A stretch of 64,000 bases of DNA from Talinum fruticosum (lineage: Eukaryota; Streptophyta; Magnoliopsida; Caryophyllales; Talinaceae), in NCBI GenBank assembly GCA_021018815.1, contig JAITYX010000005.1, positions 6,667,501 to 6,731,500 on the forward strand, written 5' to 3'. The translations under genes were made by a program, and so were the position numbers. Below, one piece after another: positions 35,254 to 47,522 of this stretch. The notes beneath the pieces were generated by a model. That model was given only the letters and a program-made list of their open reading frames with translations. It had not been told where the DNA came from and searched no databases. How positions within the stretch are numbered: the first letter of the stretch is position 1; each line of letters opens with the position of its first letter.

Positions 35254-37830
35254 TTATAGTTGGATCAAACCAATCGCAACTAAACAGCACACATTTTTAG
35301 TTGGTTCCCCTGGATATTCAAACTCAACCACATCCTTAAGAATACCATAATAATCATCTATCATGCCACCTTCCCTAGTCCCAACAACACATATTCCACT
35401 ATTATAAGTTTTCATTCCATCACTACTCTTTTCAGTGTGAAATTTATAGCTATTGACATAGTAGATGGACCAAGTTGTGACGAGATTGAGTGAATCCAAT
35501 GATATTTCACAAAGATACTTGTGGTGATCCACATCCACTAGTTGATATTTGTGCACCTATTTCATCAACACGTTGTTATTAGATAAGCAGTGTCATTGTC
35601 ATAATTACTCGTAATTAACCAATATCTAACACATGCTCGCTTACATTATGTGTGAACCACGGGGAAAACACTCGATTCAATCGTGATGTTCACATCTTCA
35701 TCACGAAGATATTCATGTTGCACTCTTTTTCTTGCTTAAACAAGCTGCCAAAAATAACGTTATTACTTTATTGCACACATTTTAAATAGATTCATTATGA
35801 TTGTCATGATATTCACTCCAAGTAGGGTTGAACTTCATTGCAATTTAATAGGACGTGTAAGTGGGCAGCTTTACCCGCTTGCTTGGGTGAGATAACTCTT
35901 TTCCGCCTTACCCCTTGGACAACCTTGTAAGTAAAAGGCGGACAAGGTTTGCGTGAATGGTTCATTTTCAGGCTGATGACTTCACTTCAAACGAGGTCCA
36001 AAGGAATTTCACTTCAAACTCATTCTGTCTAGATGGAGTTCTCATTGAAGGAACATGGGATCCAAAGTAGTATGCAACAAAATGAGACGTTTCTAGGCTT
36101 AAGTATGCTTCACAAATATACCCTTCAGGCCGAGCTTTATTTTTCACCATCTTCTTTAATTTATCAAGAAATCTGCCACTTAACCAACAAATTCTTAAGT
36201 ATAATGAGTTATTAGTAAATCAATGTATCAAATGATGATGAACATTATCTCGTATCTAACACTCGTTGAACACAATGCCTTAAAATTAGCTTATCTTAGT
36301 ATGAGGATTCCAAACTTGTTTGAAAATGCATCAAATGTAATGGGAAATAAACTCTCTATAAACACATGACAGTCATGACTCTTGAAATTAGACAACTTTG
36401 CTCTATCTAGATCAACACAATTGGCCATAAATGATAAGTAATCGTCCGTCATCCTCAACTTTGAAGCCCATTCACATATCTCTCTTCTCTGTTCTACATT
36501 CAAACTAAACTTGGCTTTTAGCTTCGCAACTTTACCATTCGACAAGCGTTGAAGGTGTAATTCCTTTAGATTACATAGTGCCTCCATGTTAAACCTGGCC
36601 TTTGCATCATCTTTAGTCTTTCCCTTTATATCTATAACGGTGTTAAGCACATTATCAAAGAAATTCTTTTCTATGTGCATAACAACTAGATTGTGGCATA
36701 AAAAATTTGACTTCCAATATAGAAACTCCCAAAATATGCTCTTTTTGGTGCAATTATGAGCGTCTCCAAAATCGGAAATCTTAAAAGATGACATTTCAGT
36801 CACCTTAGGAAGGTTTGACAAAACATGTTCTACTTAGACGCCACTAAACCTCATAGGAGGTAGATCATGTTCCACTTTGTTTTTAGAAAAGATTGTTTAT
36901 TTCTTCTAAATGGATGATCCGAGGGCAAAAACCAACGATGACAATCAAATTATGTTGCCTTTCCCCCTTTCTTCAACCGAAAGGACTTTCTTTGATGCAT
37001 ACAAATTGGACAAGCCAATGTGCCATGCATGCTCCATCCCGAGAGCATGCCATATGCAGGAAAGTCATTAATATTCCACATCAATGCCGCTTTCATCAAA
37101 AAATTTTCTTTTCGAGAGATGTCATAACTTAAGACGCCATCCCAAAATTTTTTCAAGTCATCTATCAACGGCTGTAAATATACATCTATCTTAGACTTAG
37201 GATTATTTGGTCCACAAATGATGCATGTTAAAACATATACGAGTAGTTATGCACATTTCGGGATGAAGATTATAGGGGTGAGAATGACTGGCCAACATGA
37301 ATAAGTTTTAAAATACGGAGAAAATGAAGTATAGTCATCAGCACACAAGCCAAGTCTAACATTATGTGGATCAAATGCAAAATCAGAGTGTGTTTTGTAA
37401 AAATTCTTCCATGCTTCCCCATCCGATGGATGACACAACACCATTTTTGAGTATTTTCACGGTGCCATCTCATATGCTCAGCAGAACTACGTCAAGCAAA
37501 CAATCTCTAAAGTCGGGGAATGATTGGAAAATAATGCATCCTCGCATATGGAACCTCCTTCCCTTTTACTTTCATAGACCTCTTTGTCTTATATCCAGGA
37601 TGGTGACAAAACTTGCACTCGGGGAGGCCTAAATCTTCCTTATAATACAAAATGCAACCATTATGACAACAATCTATCTTTTCCACAAGTAAGGTCAAGT
37701 TTCCCCATAATTTTCTTCACCTTAGAGAATTTATGAGGTAAAACATTTCTTGTCGGACAGGCCTCTTTCATTAATCCAACGAAACTCATCGAATAATTAC
37801 TTTCTTAGACCTCTTTGTCTTATATCCAAC
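35254..37830 (-). pseudogene. CACTA TNP2-type transposase (TnpD)
   Basis: Minus-strand blocks in family order: 37740-37510 (IDCCHNGCILYYKEDLGLPE, KFCHHPGYK, VPYARMHYFPIIPRL), 37480-37270 (SAEHMRWHREN, VLCHPSDGEAWKNF, NVRLGLCADDYTSF), 37170-36950 (DISRKENFLMKAALMWNIND, FPAYGMLSGWS), 36821-36291 (HNLVVMHIEKNFFDN, FKSHDCHVF), and 35556-35254, the DUF4216-type end (SIYYVNSYKFHTE, DYYGILKDVVEFEYPG). Frameshifts and stops at about 37500, 37250 and 36900 disable it. The weakly conserved acidic tail may extend to 34688. Confidence 0.88.
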
Positions 37831-39022
37831 GGCGATGATTTGGTGGTGCCATTTAAGTGGAAGGGAGACGAACAAAGTACTACAAAGACTTCACTAAGAT
37901 TACTTATGTAATCTATAATGAGAGCACAAGCAAAAATGAGACTCAAAGAGGGTAAACATATGATTTTTAATTTCTTTGCTTACTTTTCAAGCAACGTTAT
38001 TTCACATATGCACAAGTATATAATAATACAAAAATGTGAGCTTTGTAGAGTTGGAAATTAAAAGAGGTTTTTAAATTTGATCCACTAAAGACAGGCCAAA
38101 CATTGACCACCGAACAAATTAAAGCATAGAAATTCCCTAGGAGTAATCAAAGATAGGCGGCAGAATTTTGAATCATGACTTTGTTGAAAATATAAATTAT
38201 TACCTGGCTCGTCTATTTTGAAACGAAACTTCAACCTAACGAGGGTGAAGCTTTAGCTGCTTAGACAACTCTAGCTTTTGTTTATGCACCCACATAATTA
38301 AGCACAAATTATTAAAATTGAAATCTTTTTCTGTTTGATGCTAGGATAGGACATCGAAGAGATCCAAAACCAAGCTTGCAAAATCTGAATGCAATTTTTC
38401 CTAAGTCGTAGTGATTGGAACAACACCTGGATGGTCTACAAACAACTATTTGTCCTCCTGAAGATCTAAGGCCATGACACATAGAAGCTATGAGCAATTT
38501 CTCAAAATTTGAAAAATATATATACATCTACCACCACAAGGTTACTCCTACAAAAAGCTTCGATATGTTGGGACTGTCTTATCATTCAATATCACCACGA
38601 GATCCTAGATGACACAAGAAAACACTAAGTACATAAGAGACAAAACTAGGAGCCCAATTTTGTCATGTCCGCATTTAGTAGGAAAATTTTTGTGACACTT
38701 TTTAAAATGAGTAACGAGATACTTTCTTCTAAGAATAATCAAAAGTATATTAGACTAACAAAAAAGACATTGCTCATGTACAAAATGGGCAACTACAAAA
38801 AAATGCACATGTCATCAAGCTCTCACGAACACCTTTATTATCCATAAAATCCAAATAATTAAGCACTTGACTCAAATTATATAACACAAAAACAGTCCCC
38901 AAAAGAATTAAGTTTGAACTCTTGATAAGACAAAACTTTGTCCTCAAAAATCCGCCAATGCCGTTTCCTTTCATGTGCTCAAACAAATAGCCCGAGAGAA
39001 TAACATTAATGTAAGACATAAG
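37831..39022. other. Non-coding interior of CACTA-1
   Basis: AT-rich, with no motif recognised. It lies between the start of the TNP2 gene and the copia insertion and may include the TNP2 5' region. Confidence 0.5.
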
Positions 39023-40456
39023 TGAAGGTTTTCTCTTAGAGAGGCTAACTCACCCTAGAGAGGGGTGAATAGGGTGATGGAAGATATTTTAGAAATTACA
39101 AACAATTCCGCACAAAACGAGACTTAGAAAATAATTTTAAGTGTATATTGAACTCGAAACAAGTCAAACATAGAAATACATGGAAACTCTCCTGAGGCAG
39201 AAAACCACCGACAGTGCTAATCCAAGCACCAAGTCAAATCCACTATTTTGAATCCACAAAATACAAGGATCGACTCTTTACGGAATTGCTCCCTTATACA
39301 ATTCAATTACAAGTTTTCCTAGACTTAGAAATTCCCTTATCTCGATCTAGTACTTCTTAACCGAGATACCCTTTACGGTTAGGGACAACCGAGATGAGTT
39401 AACCCTTACAACTCGGTCAAGGGACTTAGCAGAGAATAGAAAGAGTAGAAGTGATTAAAAGACTTTCTCTTACAACTCGTAAAGTAAGAATTACAAAAAT
39501 GAAGTTGTAAGCTCAAGATTGAGTAAGTATGCGGTAAGTAAGTGTTTTTTAATGTGTTCAGCAATCTTCAAGTCTTGTAGAGTGACTTCTATTTATACAC
39601 AGCAGGCGGATTAACGGTTGAGACTTGTTATGGACTGGTGAGCTTCAATAGTTGTTGTAATGGCTAGTCCGAGTAACTCGGAAAAGGATCCGTTGTAATA
39701 TGAACGTTGTGTGGTGGTCCTTGGATCGAAAAGTGGTCCATCCCACTGGTTGTGACTGAATTCTAGGGTGGAAATAACTGTTGGACTCAAAATTAAGGTT
39801 TACCAAATTTAGAAACAAACAACTCGACACGGTGTTTGAGCCATGTCCGTAAATGGCTGATTTACGTCTGTTGGTGTTTAACAGCTAGAAACCGGTTGCT
39901 TTTTATTAAAAAATAGATTAAACTTCTCTAATCAACCTGCAAAAGCAAATCAACGTGGTACTCGAAATATAAAAATACTTTGGTCTAAGATTAGGCAAAG
40001 ATAACAATTAATTCAAAGAAATTAAGCACTTAATTATCTTCGACCTAAAAGAATGGAATGTTCTGAGTCTAATATACATTAGGTTCAAATTCGATCTTGA
40101 GTCAATCCTTTAAATGATCAAGTCAATAAGAATAAAGAAGCAGAATACATAAACTTGATCAAGTAAATAATTTCATTAAATATGCTGACTTAGAAAGTGG
40201 AATTAAAGCAATAATTCATTTTCACTTAGAATAGTAAGTTTGTGCTCAAAATAAAAGTGTTTGTGAAATTATTTACTCATGCCATTGTTCTGAGTTATTT
40301 CGAGTGAGTTAGAAACCCGGTTAAGAGTGATATGCTTGATAGATGGTTTTTAAGTGGGTCAGAAAATAATGAAAACTTAGATATGAGTTTCGTAAAAGTT
40401 TAGAATGACTTGTAATAAAAACTATAGAGAGATAGAGAGTTATACCTGAGTTTTCA
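39023..40456 (-). repeat. 3' LTR of the copia element
   Basis: 1434 bp. A TATA-like TGTATAAATAGAAG (minus, about 39586-39599) is followed by CAAGACTTGAAG, as in the other copy. Confidence 0.9.
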
Positions 40457-40470
40457 ATCTCCCCTTTTTG
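40457..40470 (-). other. Copia polypurine tract
   Basis: CAAAAAGGGGAGAT on the minus strand, immediately before the 3' LTR. Confidence 0.85.
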
Positions 40471-42540
40471 ATGAAAGGCATTCCATACTTAAGATAGAAA
40501 CTAATCGGTTCGGAGAGTTAAGTTTTCATTGTATTTTGATCGGAGCAAGAAAAATAACAAAGAATATTGAACAACTCATCTTAGATCATATACAACTCGG
40601 AGCGAGGCTTCTTAAACTAAACAGAGCATACTTGTCACAAAATAGTGAACAATATATCGAGTGAACACAAAAGATGTTTAGAAATAGGAAAATTTCATTG
40701 ATCATTCGAAGCAATTACACGAAATTTAAACAAACAAAGAAACAAACTAAGAGAAACTCCCTTGAAACCAAACATCTCTATTTTCTATCTTTTCTCTCCC
40801 CTATGCATTTCAGCAAAAAAAAAAAAAAAAGGGGAGGAAAGAACAATTAAGTACAAAAATGTTGGACAAAACAAAACAATTTTTCAAATCAAGAGGGAGA
40901 AGGAACATTTTGGCAAGAAGTAGAGCATAGGATTACCCACAATAAAGCAAACATCCGATATTCACAATAAATTGATTTGGGTTTTGAAATTACTAATAGT
41001 TTAGAGCATAGGACTACCAACCTCAAATTCTAGGGTTCGGAATTGATTGAATTACTTACCGTCCGCCCTTTTACTCGTCACCCGCGTTCGCGTTTGATTT
41101 TAGGTCGGTTCCGGGATTCTCGCTTCCTCTTGCTTCCGGTTCGGCGTTTGATTTTAGCTTTGGCCCTTACTTGCTTGGCCTCCGGTCCTCCTCCCTTGTC
41201 GTCGTCCCTTTTTCCCTGTTCCAGGCCTCTCGATCTCTCGCTCGTCCGCCTCTATTTTGGGTTCTTTTTCGCCTTTTGCTCTGTCCCGGCCTCTCGCCTT
41301 CTTCCTTCGCTCACCGCCTACTCGCGTCGCCGGCCGCCGTCTTTTGGGTATGCGGCGGTCACCGACCCCGCTCGGTCTCCTTGGCCCTCGCATCACTCGC
41401 CTCCTCTCTCTCTCTCTTTCTTTCCCCTTTCGGTCCTCCCTCTTCCCTTTTCCCTTGGCTCTTCTTCTTTTCCTTTCGCGTTCCTAAGCCCTCGCTCTCC
41501 CTTTGGCCACCGGCCGCTCGCCGCTCAGGCGAGCCACCGGCCTCTGCTCCAGCTCCCGCGCGCTCTCTCTCTCTCTCTTTCTTGGTTCTCCCTCTTGCTT
41601 TTCCCTTTCTTTGTTCCGCTCGGGGCCTCCAAGCCTTCCCTCCTTACTTCTCTCTCTCGTCCACCGCTTAATTCTCGGTCTTCTAACCCCTATTGGATCC
41701 CCAACTCATCCCTTAGTCCTTCCCTTTTCATTCTTCTCCCCTCTCTTATTGTTAAACATAATAATAATTAAACCTACATATGTAGCATAAACCGTCTCGG
41801 GTTTTTATTTAGCTAGGTTGGGTGGAACATTTAGAGGAAGGAGTTAATGCGCTTCACTAATTATAGTTATACGAACTAATAATAATTCGCTCAAATAAGT
41901 TAACGAATATATACACGCGTATATGTTATAGTTATTCGACCTACTCTATTTAATAAAAACTAAATAATTAAGTTTGACTCATATAACTACTAACCCAAAA
42001 TTACGGGTCTTATATATTAAGTACGAGACTAAAGAGAGCGAGAGTGTGAGCAATAAGCGGGAAAAGTGAATGAATGAAATCGAAGCGAGTGCTATTTATA
42101 AAATAAATTCTTTCATTGAACAATCGCTTTTCGACTCGACTCTCCAAACAATGGTTATTAGACCGTTGAGTCTCCCAGCGAGTAACGACTAGTTTCGAGC
42201 AGTTTTCTTCTAACGGCTAGTTCTGCGACTGTTCGCGTGACAGAGAGAGAATAAAAGATTTTCGAAAACATTTATGAGATTCTCCATTGATCTAGAGATG
42301 ATCCCGGAATTTTGATGTCCATTTTTCCCATAAACCGAGTGTGACTCGGTGATGTATCCGAGTGACTCGAGTGACTCGAAACACTCGAAAGTTAATAACT
42401 CATAGCTCGGTCTCATTTTGTGTCAATCGATCCATTTGTTATTCACTAAAAGCGTATAACAATCAATCGAGTAAAATAATTTATGCATTAACTTATAAAA
42501 TCATGTAATTAACATGCCTAATAAAGCAAAACCGATTTTC
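40471..42540 (-). other. Post-RNase H region of the copia element, with a GC-rich insert-like block
   Basis: About 2 kb without a recognisable protein. 41043-41770 is strikingly GC- and CT-rich on the plus strand (purine-rich on the minus strand) and resembles the purine-rich part of the gypsy LTR at 1740-2330; near 42010 the minus strand reads AAGACCCGTAATTTT, similar to that LTR's start. It may be a reversed LTR fragment (about 41000-42020). 42040-42540 contains a TATA-like TTATAAATAGCACTCG (minus). The long open frames here are by-products of composition. Confidence 0.4.
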
Positions 42541-42550
42541 ACTAACAGGT

Positions 42551-43830
42551 TTAGTGAAAAAATATCATCAAATTGAAATTTTTAGGAATAAACTGAAGTT
42601 CAATATCACCTTTCTCAGAATGGTCTCTCGGAAAATGATAACCGATCTCAATGTGTATTGTTTTTGAGTGCTGAACTCGGATTCTTGGTGATGCTGATTG
42701 CACTCGATTATCACACTTGATTAGGATAAATGTAAATGACAATCGTAGATCCTTCAAGTGTTCCTTGATCTAGAGAATATAAGCACAGCAAGCTCCAGCT
42801 ACTATGTACTTAGGTTCAAGCACTTCATAGAGCAACCGAGTTTTGCTTCTTTGAATGCTAGGAGATGAGTGATTGACCCGAAATTGGTATGGTCCTGATG
42901 TACTCTTTCTATCAACTTTGTATCTAGCATAATCAGCATCTTAGTATCCACTGAGGCTTAGATTTGACTCTTTCGAATACCGGAGACCAAGTGTTTGAGT
43001 TTTTGCAAGATATCTAAAAATTCTCTTCACCGCGAGTGAGATGTGATTCCTTAGGATTAGCTTAAAATCTTGCACAAAGGCGGACATTAAACATGATATC
43101 TGGCCTACTAGGTATGAGATAAAGTAGAGATCCAATCATACCTTTGTAGAATTTCTAATATATATCTTTACCTTTCTCATCTCGAGTCCAATTTTGTACT
43201 CGCTACTTATAGGTGTTCGCTGCATGCTTTACATCTTGTAGCTTGTACTTCTTCAATAACTCTTTGGTGTACTTTGATTGATGGACATAGATGCCATCCT
43301 TTTCTTGCTTGATTTGCAATCCAAGGAAGAAATCCAAGGAAGAAATTGAGTTCTCCCATCATGCTCATTTGGGACTACTTGTCTTATTAACTCGGAAAAT
43401 TCTTGGCTTAGAGTTTCATTAGTAGCTCCAAATATAATGTCATCAACATAGATATGAATGATAAGAAAATCATTCCCCTTGGTTTTTGTGAAAAGAGTTT
43501 TGTTAATAAGACCTCTTTTGAAATTATTTTTAACCAAGAAATTGCTTAGTCTTTCATACCAAGCTCCGGGAGCTTGTTTTAGACCATATAAAGCCTTTTG
43601 CAACTTGAAAATATGATTTAGAAATTAAGAGTTTTCAAATCTAGGGGTTGCTCAACATAAAATTCTTCTTGAATATAGCCATTGAGAAATGCACATTTAA
43701 CATCCATTTGATAAAGCTTAATGTTCATGCTAGATGAAAATGCTAAGAGAATTCTAATTACCTCAATCCTACCTAAGTGCAAAGGTTTCCTCACAATCAA
43801 TTTCCTCTTCTTGGTAATATCTCTTAGCAA
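42551..43830 (-). pseudogene. Copia reverse transcriptase and RNase H
   Basis: On the minus strand, MDVKCAFLNGYIQEEFYVEQ (about 43700), QKALYGLKQAPGAWYERL (about 43590) and the catalytic YVDDIIFG (about 43445) mark RT. Then the copia RNase H linker (AVKRIFRYLAKTQTLGLRYS), a broken DADYARYKVDRKSTSG block and CDNRVQSASPRIRVQHSKTI (about 42690) lead to the end near 42551. Frameshifts at about 43620, 43250 and 42940 separate the parts. Confidence 0.9.
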
Positions 43831-44463
43831 CTAGTCTGGCTTTATTTCGACTACCAAACCTCCCTCATCTAGTTTGTTCTAAAAACCCATTTGATTCCTA
43901 TTACTTGGATGGAAAGTCGTTTGGTTAGAGTCCGGACTTGGTTTCTTTCATATTTATTTAATTCTTCTTGCATGGCCTCTACCCATTCAGGTTCCAGTAA
44001 GGCTTCTAGTACATTTTTAGGTTCAATTAATGATGTGAATGCTTAAAATGCACATAGATTTGAAAAAAAGAACGAGTTCTCTTACCCTACTTGTTGATAT
44101 TAGAAAGTATATTCTCGAGCGGGTGACTTGGATGCATATTTGAAAGCTCTACCTGTCCTCCGATTCACCAGGTTTGTTAGTTGAATGGTCCGATCTTCAG
44201 CTGATTTAGTTTCTTGATCATCTTCGACATTCTGAGCTGGCTCTTGAACTTGCTCATTCTAAGTCACCTCATTCCGAGCTGACTCATTCCGAGTTACCTC
44301 GGTTCTTTTATTTTGACTCATTCCGAGCTCGGCTTCAGCAATATCATCTTAATCTCTGTTGAGCTTGAGGTATGAAGTTGATTCACTTGTCCTGCCATGG
44401 TCAATCTCATCAAAGACAACGTGGATACTTTCTTTCACTTTGTTAGTTCTCTTGTTAAAAATT

Positions 44464-45290
44464 CTATAAGCTTTTATTATGAGATGAGTAACCCGGAAAT
44501 ATACCTTCATCCGACCTTGCATCAAACATAGTCGGATGTTCCTTACCTTTGTTATATACATAGCATTTACATCTGAATGGTTTAAAGTAGGAGATGTTAG
44601 GCTTTTTTCCTTTGTATATCTCATAGGGTGTCTTCTTCGAGAATGGTCTAATGAGGCATTTGTTGAGTGTATAATTTGTTGTGTTGACCGCCTCAGCCCA
44701 AAAATAGTAAGGTAGATCATTTTCAATTATCATTGTCATTCTTATTTCTTCAAGAGTTCTGTTCTTTCTCTCCACTACTCCATTCTGTTGAGGAATTCTT
44801 GGTGCTGAGAAGTTATGGGAGATGCCAATCTTGTCACAAAAGTCTGCAGAATTCCGAGTAATCGAACTCCCTTCCATGGTCGGTTCGAATTCTTCCGATA
44901 TGAGTCTTAGACTCCACTTGAATTTTCCTGCAAATCTTAGGGAACTCTTTGAAGGCTTCATTTTTGTTCTTCAAAAACACACCTAAGTAAATCATGAGTA
45001 ATCATCAACAATAACTAGCACATATGATTTACCTCCTAAGCTTTTCATAGGAATGTCACCACACAAATCCATATGAATCAATTCAAGTACTTTGAATGTA
45101 GATACAATTTTGAGTGGTTTGAAAGATGATCTTACTTGCTTTCCTTTTGTGCATGTCTCACAAATTTTATCTTTCTTAAATACATAGTTCGGTAAACCCC
45201 TAACTAATGCATGAGATGTAAGCTTCTTGATGGTGTGCGTGCTTGATATGACCTAGTTTACGATGCCATGTCCATGAATCATCATTTAAA
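44464..45290 (-). pseudogene. Copia integrase
   Basis: 44961-44464 reads FCDKIGISHNFSAPRIPQQN, GVVERKNRTLEEI, YYFWAEAVNTTNYTLNKCLI and KKTPYEIYKGKKPNISYFKP, the catalytic core and C-terminal part. Upstream to about 45290, a degraded pre-integrase zinc region (WHRKLGHIKHAH-like) and an interrupted DDE core are visible in other frames. Stops and frameshifts occur around 44960-45180. Confidence 0.88.
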
Positions 45291-45329
45291 GATGATAAAT
45301 TTTGATTAGAATATGTGAGAGGAATGGTA

Positions 45330-45665
45330 TAGGTGTTACCTCACCTCTGACCCGAGAGCCTTTTCTCTTTGGTAACTGCATCAAAAATGAAGCCGTTGGT
45401 CCGAGTGAATCTTACCTTTTGACCTTTGTCACATAACCGACATATACTCGGAAGGTTGTATGCCTTTTGACAAGGTAGACTGGATTGATTGTGTAATCTC
45501 CTGACCAATCTTGCTAATCCCAACTATATTGCCTTTGCTATTGTCTCCAATATGACTTTTCCTCCTTTCATATCTTCTAGCTCGGACAAGAGTCTTGAGT
45601 CCGTAGACATACGGCGTGGACATCCACTGTCTAAGTACCAATGACCATTTCGTTTTTGAGGTACC
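45330..45665 (-). pseudogene. Copia aspartic protease
   Basis: WYLDSGCPRRM (about 45640-45610) holds the D-S-G catalytic triplet of copia proteases. It is followed by ILETIAKAI and SICRLCDKGQKVRFTRT (about 45450), which match the block leading into the pre-integrase domain. Frames switch near 45530. Confidence 0.8.
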
Positions 45666-46499
45666 TGCAAGACGAGAAACAAACTAACCCTTCTCACTTC
45701 CTCTTACAAACCCAGTACGAGTCTTTATTGTGGTTCTTTTATAAGGAAAAACACTTTTGGGAACCTAGATTTGAATAATTTTGGGCTTACAAACCCGATA
45801 CAGATCTGTGTCTCTTTTCTTTGAAAACCTTTTCTTTTGTAAGAAGGTTGAGAAAGCTTTTTCATGAAAACTGGTCTAGGCTCAGTCCATTTTCTTTGTG
45901 AATGAATAGGACCATGCTCAGCCTTTCCGAACTTAACGAGTTCCGGTATCGGTTTTGAAAATATTTGAATAAGAATTAGATTCCTCTTCGAGCATTATAA
46001 CTAAGACCTTCTTTCCAAAATGAGACACACTGAGAGCTAAGTAAAAGATCAAGGTTTTTCTGACCTTGAGTGAATTTTAAAACCAACTCTTGAGACTCAT
46101 TGAGTTTCTATTTCAGTTGCTCATTCTCCGTTCCGAGGCACTCAAACTCGGTCTTTTGTCTTAAGCACTTGGTCTCAAGTACTTTCGATTTTGTCTCAAG
46201 TTTTCTAACTCCTTTTTCAAAATGATACTCTAGTAGTAAGAGACTCTAGTTTCTCTTTCAAATCGGAAGAGTCCGAATTGAATTTTTCTTCCAAAGTAAA
46301 GATATATCTAGCAAAACTAAGTTTGTAAAACTTGAGGAAATAGTTAATTACCTCTTGAGGATTTGTTTCCTCAACATCTAAATCATCACTATTTAACTCG
46401 GATCCAACTTCGAGTTTGTCGGTGCCATGAGACACTTTGAGTCATCAGAATCATCATCTTTAGAGGAGTCATCATCACTTTAGGTAGCCCCCATAGCTT

Positions 46500-47463
46500 T
46501 TTTCTTCTTTCTTTCCTTATTTCTCTTTGGACGAGTGCTTGACTATGTAGTCCTTGCTACCACACTCAAAACAACCAGAGTTCTTAGTTAAAGACAAATT
46601 GGAAGGTGATGAGTATTTACGTTTCTTTTCTTTCTTATAGAACTCTTGTTTTGGCCTCTTTTGCCATTTTTGTATTTCATCATCTTCTTGAAACCTCGGG
46701 CAATGAGTGCCATGGGATCCTCTTTAGAATCCGATGAGCTTAGACTTTGTCGTCCGTCTTCCGAGGCCTTAAGTGCAATGATCCTTTTGGTGCTGACCTC
46801 TGCTTCCTCTTCTTCTAAGTGCAGCTCATGATTGAGTAGCTTCCTAATAAGCTCATCCGATTTTAGTTTGGAAAGATCTTGAGTTTCTTCAATTGCTATC
46901 ACCTTGGGACCCCATCTACGCTTTAGTAGACTTCTCGAATTTTTTGGCAACTTCTTCGTGAGAAATCTTTCTCACCATAGATTTGAGATTGTTGACAATC
47001 TCGGTGAACCAAATGTACATTTGATCGATGTTCTCCTCAGGCTCCATTTTGAACAGCTCGAACTTGTGAAGAAACCGACTTACTTATGCTTGCTTCACTT
47101 GGCTGGTTCCTTCAAAGGTGTTGACCAATGTATCCTATACTTCTTTGGCTGTGTCACGGTCGACAGTTTATTGTATTCTTTTGAGTTGATAGCGTATATC
47201 GGAATGTTCATGCCTTTAAAGTTCTTCCTAAACCTTTCATCCTCTTCAATGGTGTACTCGACTTCTCTTTGGCTACAACTCTTGTTCTTTCCATCTTCGT
47301 AGGAATGTAGTTTCCATTCTTGATTATATTCCGGACATCCTCATCATAGTCCTGGATGAAGCATTCCATCATCTTCTTCCGAGTGTGCAAAGTTTGATCC
47401 CTTGAACTTGGGTGGTCTAGTGAAAGATCTTCCTTCATCGAACTCTCCATTGTTATGAGCCAT
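46500..47463 (-). pseudogene. Copia gag polyprotein
   Basis: The ATG at 47463 follows the primer site by about 46 bp. MAHNNGEFDEGRSFTRPPKF, then (frameshifted) KKMMECFIQDYDEDV and EETQDLSKLKSDELIRKLLN are the gag/UBN2-type blocks. The zinc knuckle near 46575, CFECGSKDYIVKHS, keeps the first two Cys, but the expected His is Tyr and the last Cys is Ser. Several stops are present (about 47340, 47080, 46960). Confidence 0.85.
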
Positions 47464-47508
47464 CTAATCCTTAGACCTTTAGATTGTGAGATCCTTTTGA
47501 AAGGTTAG

Positions 47509-47520
47509 GCTTTGATACCA
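47509..47520 (-). other. Copia primer-binding site (initiator tRNA-Met type)
   Basis: TGGTATCAAAGC on the minus strand, two bases inside the 5' LTR. Confidence 0.9.
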
Positions 47521-47522
47521 AT

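Noticed and set aside
41043..41771. 242-codon open frame, the longest in the window
   Set aside because: Ser/Leu/Pro/Arg-rich composition caused by CT-rich DNA, with equally long frames overlapping it; no conserved domain.
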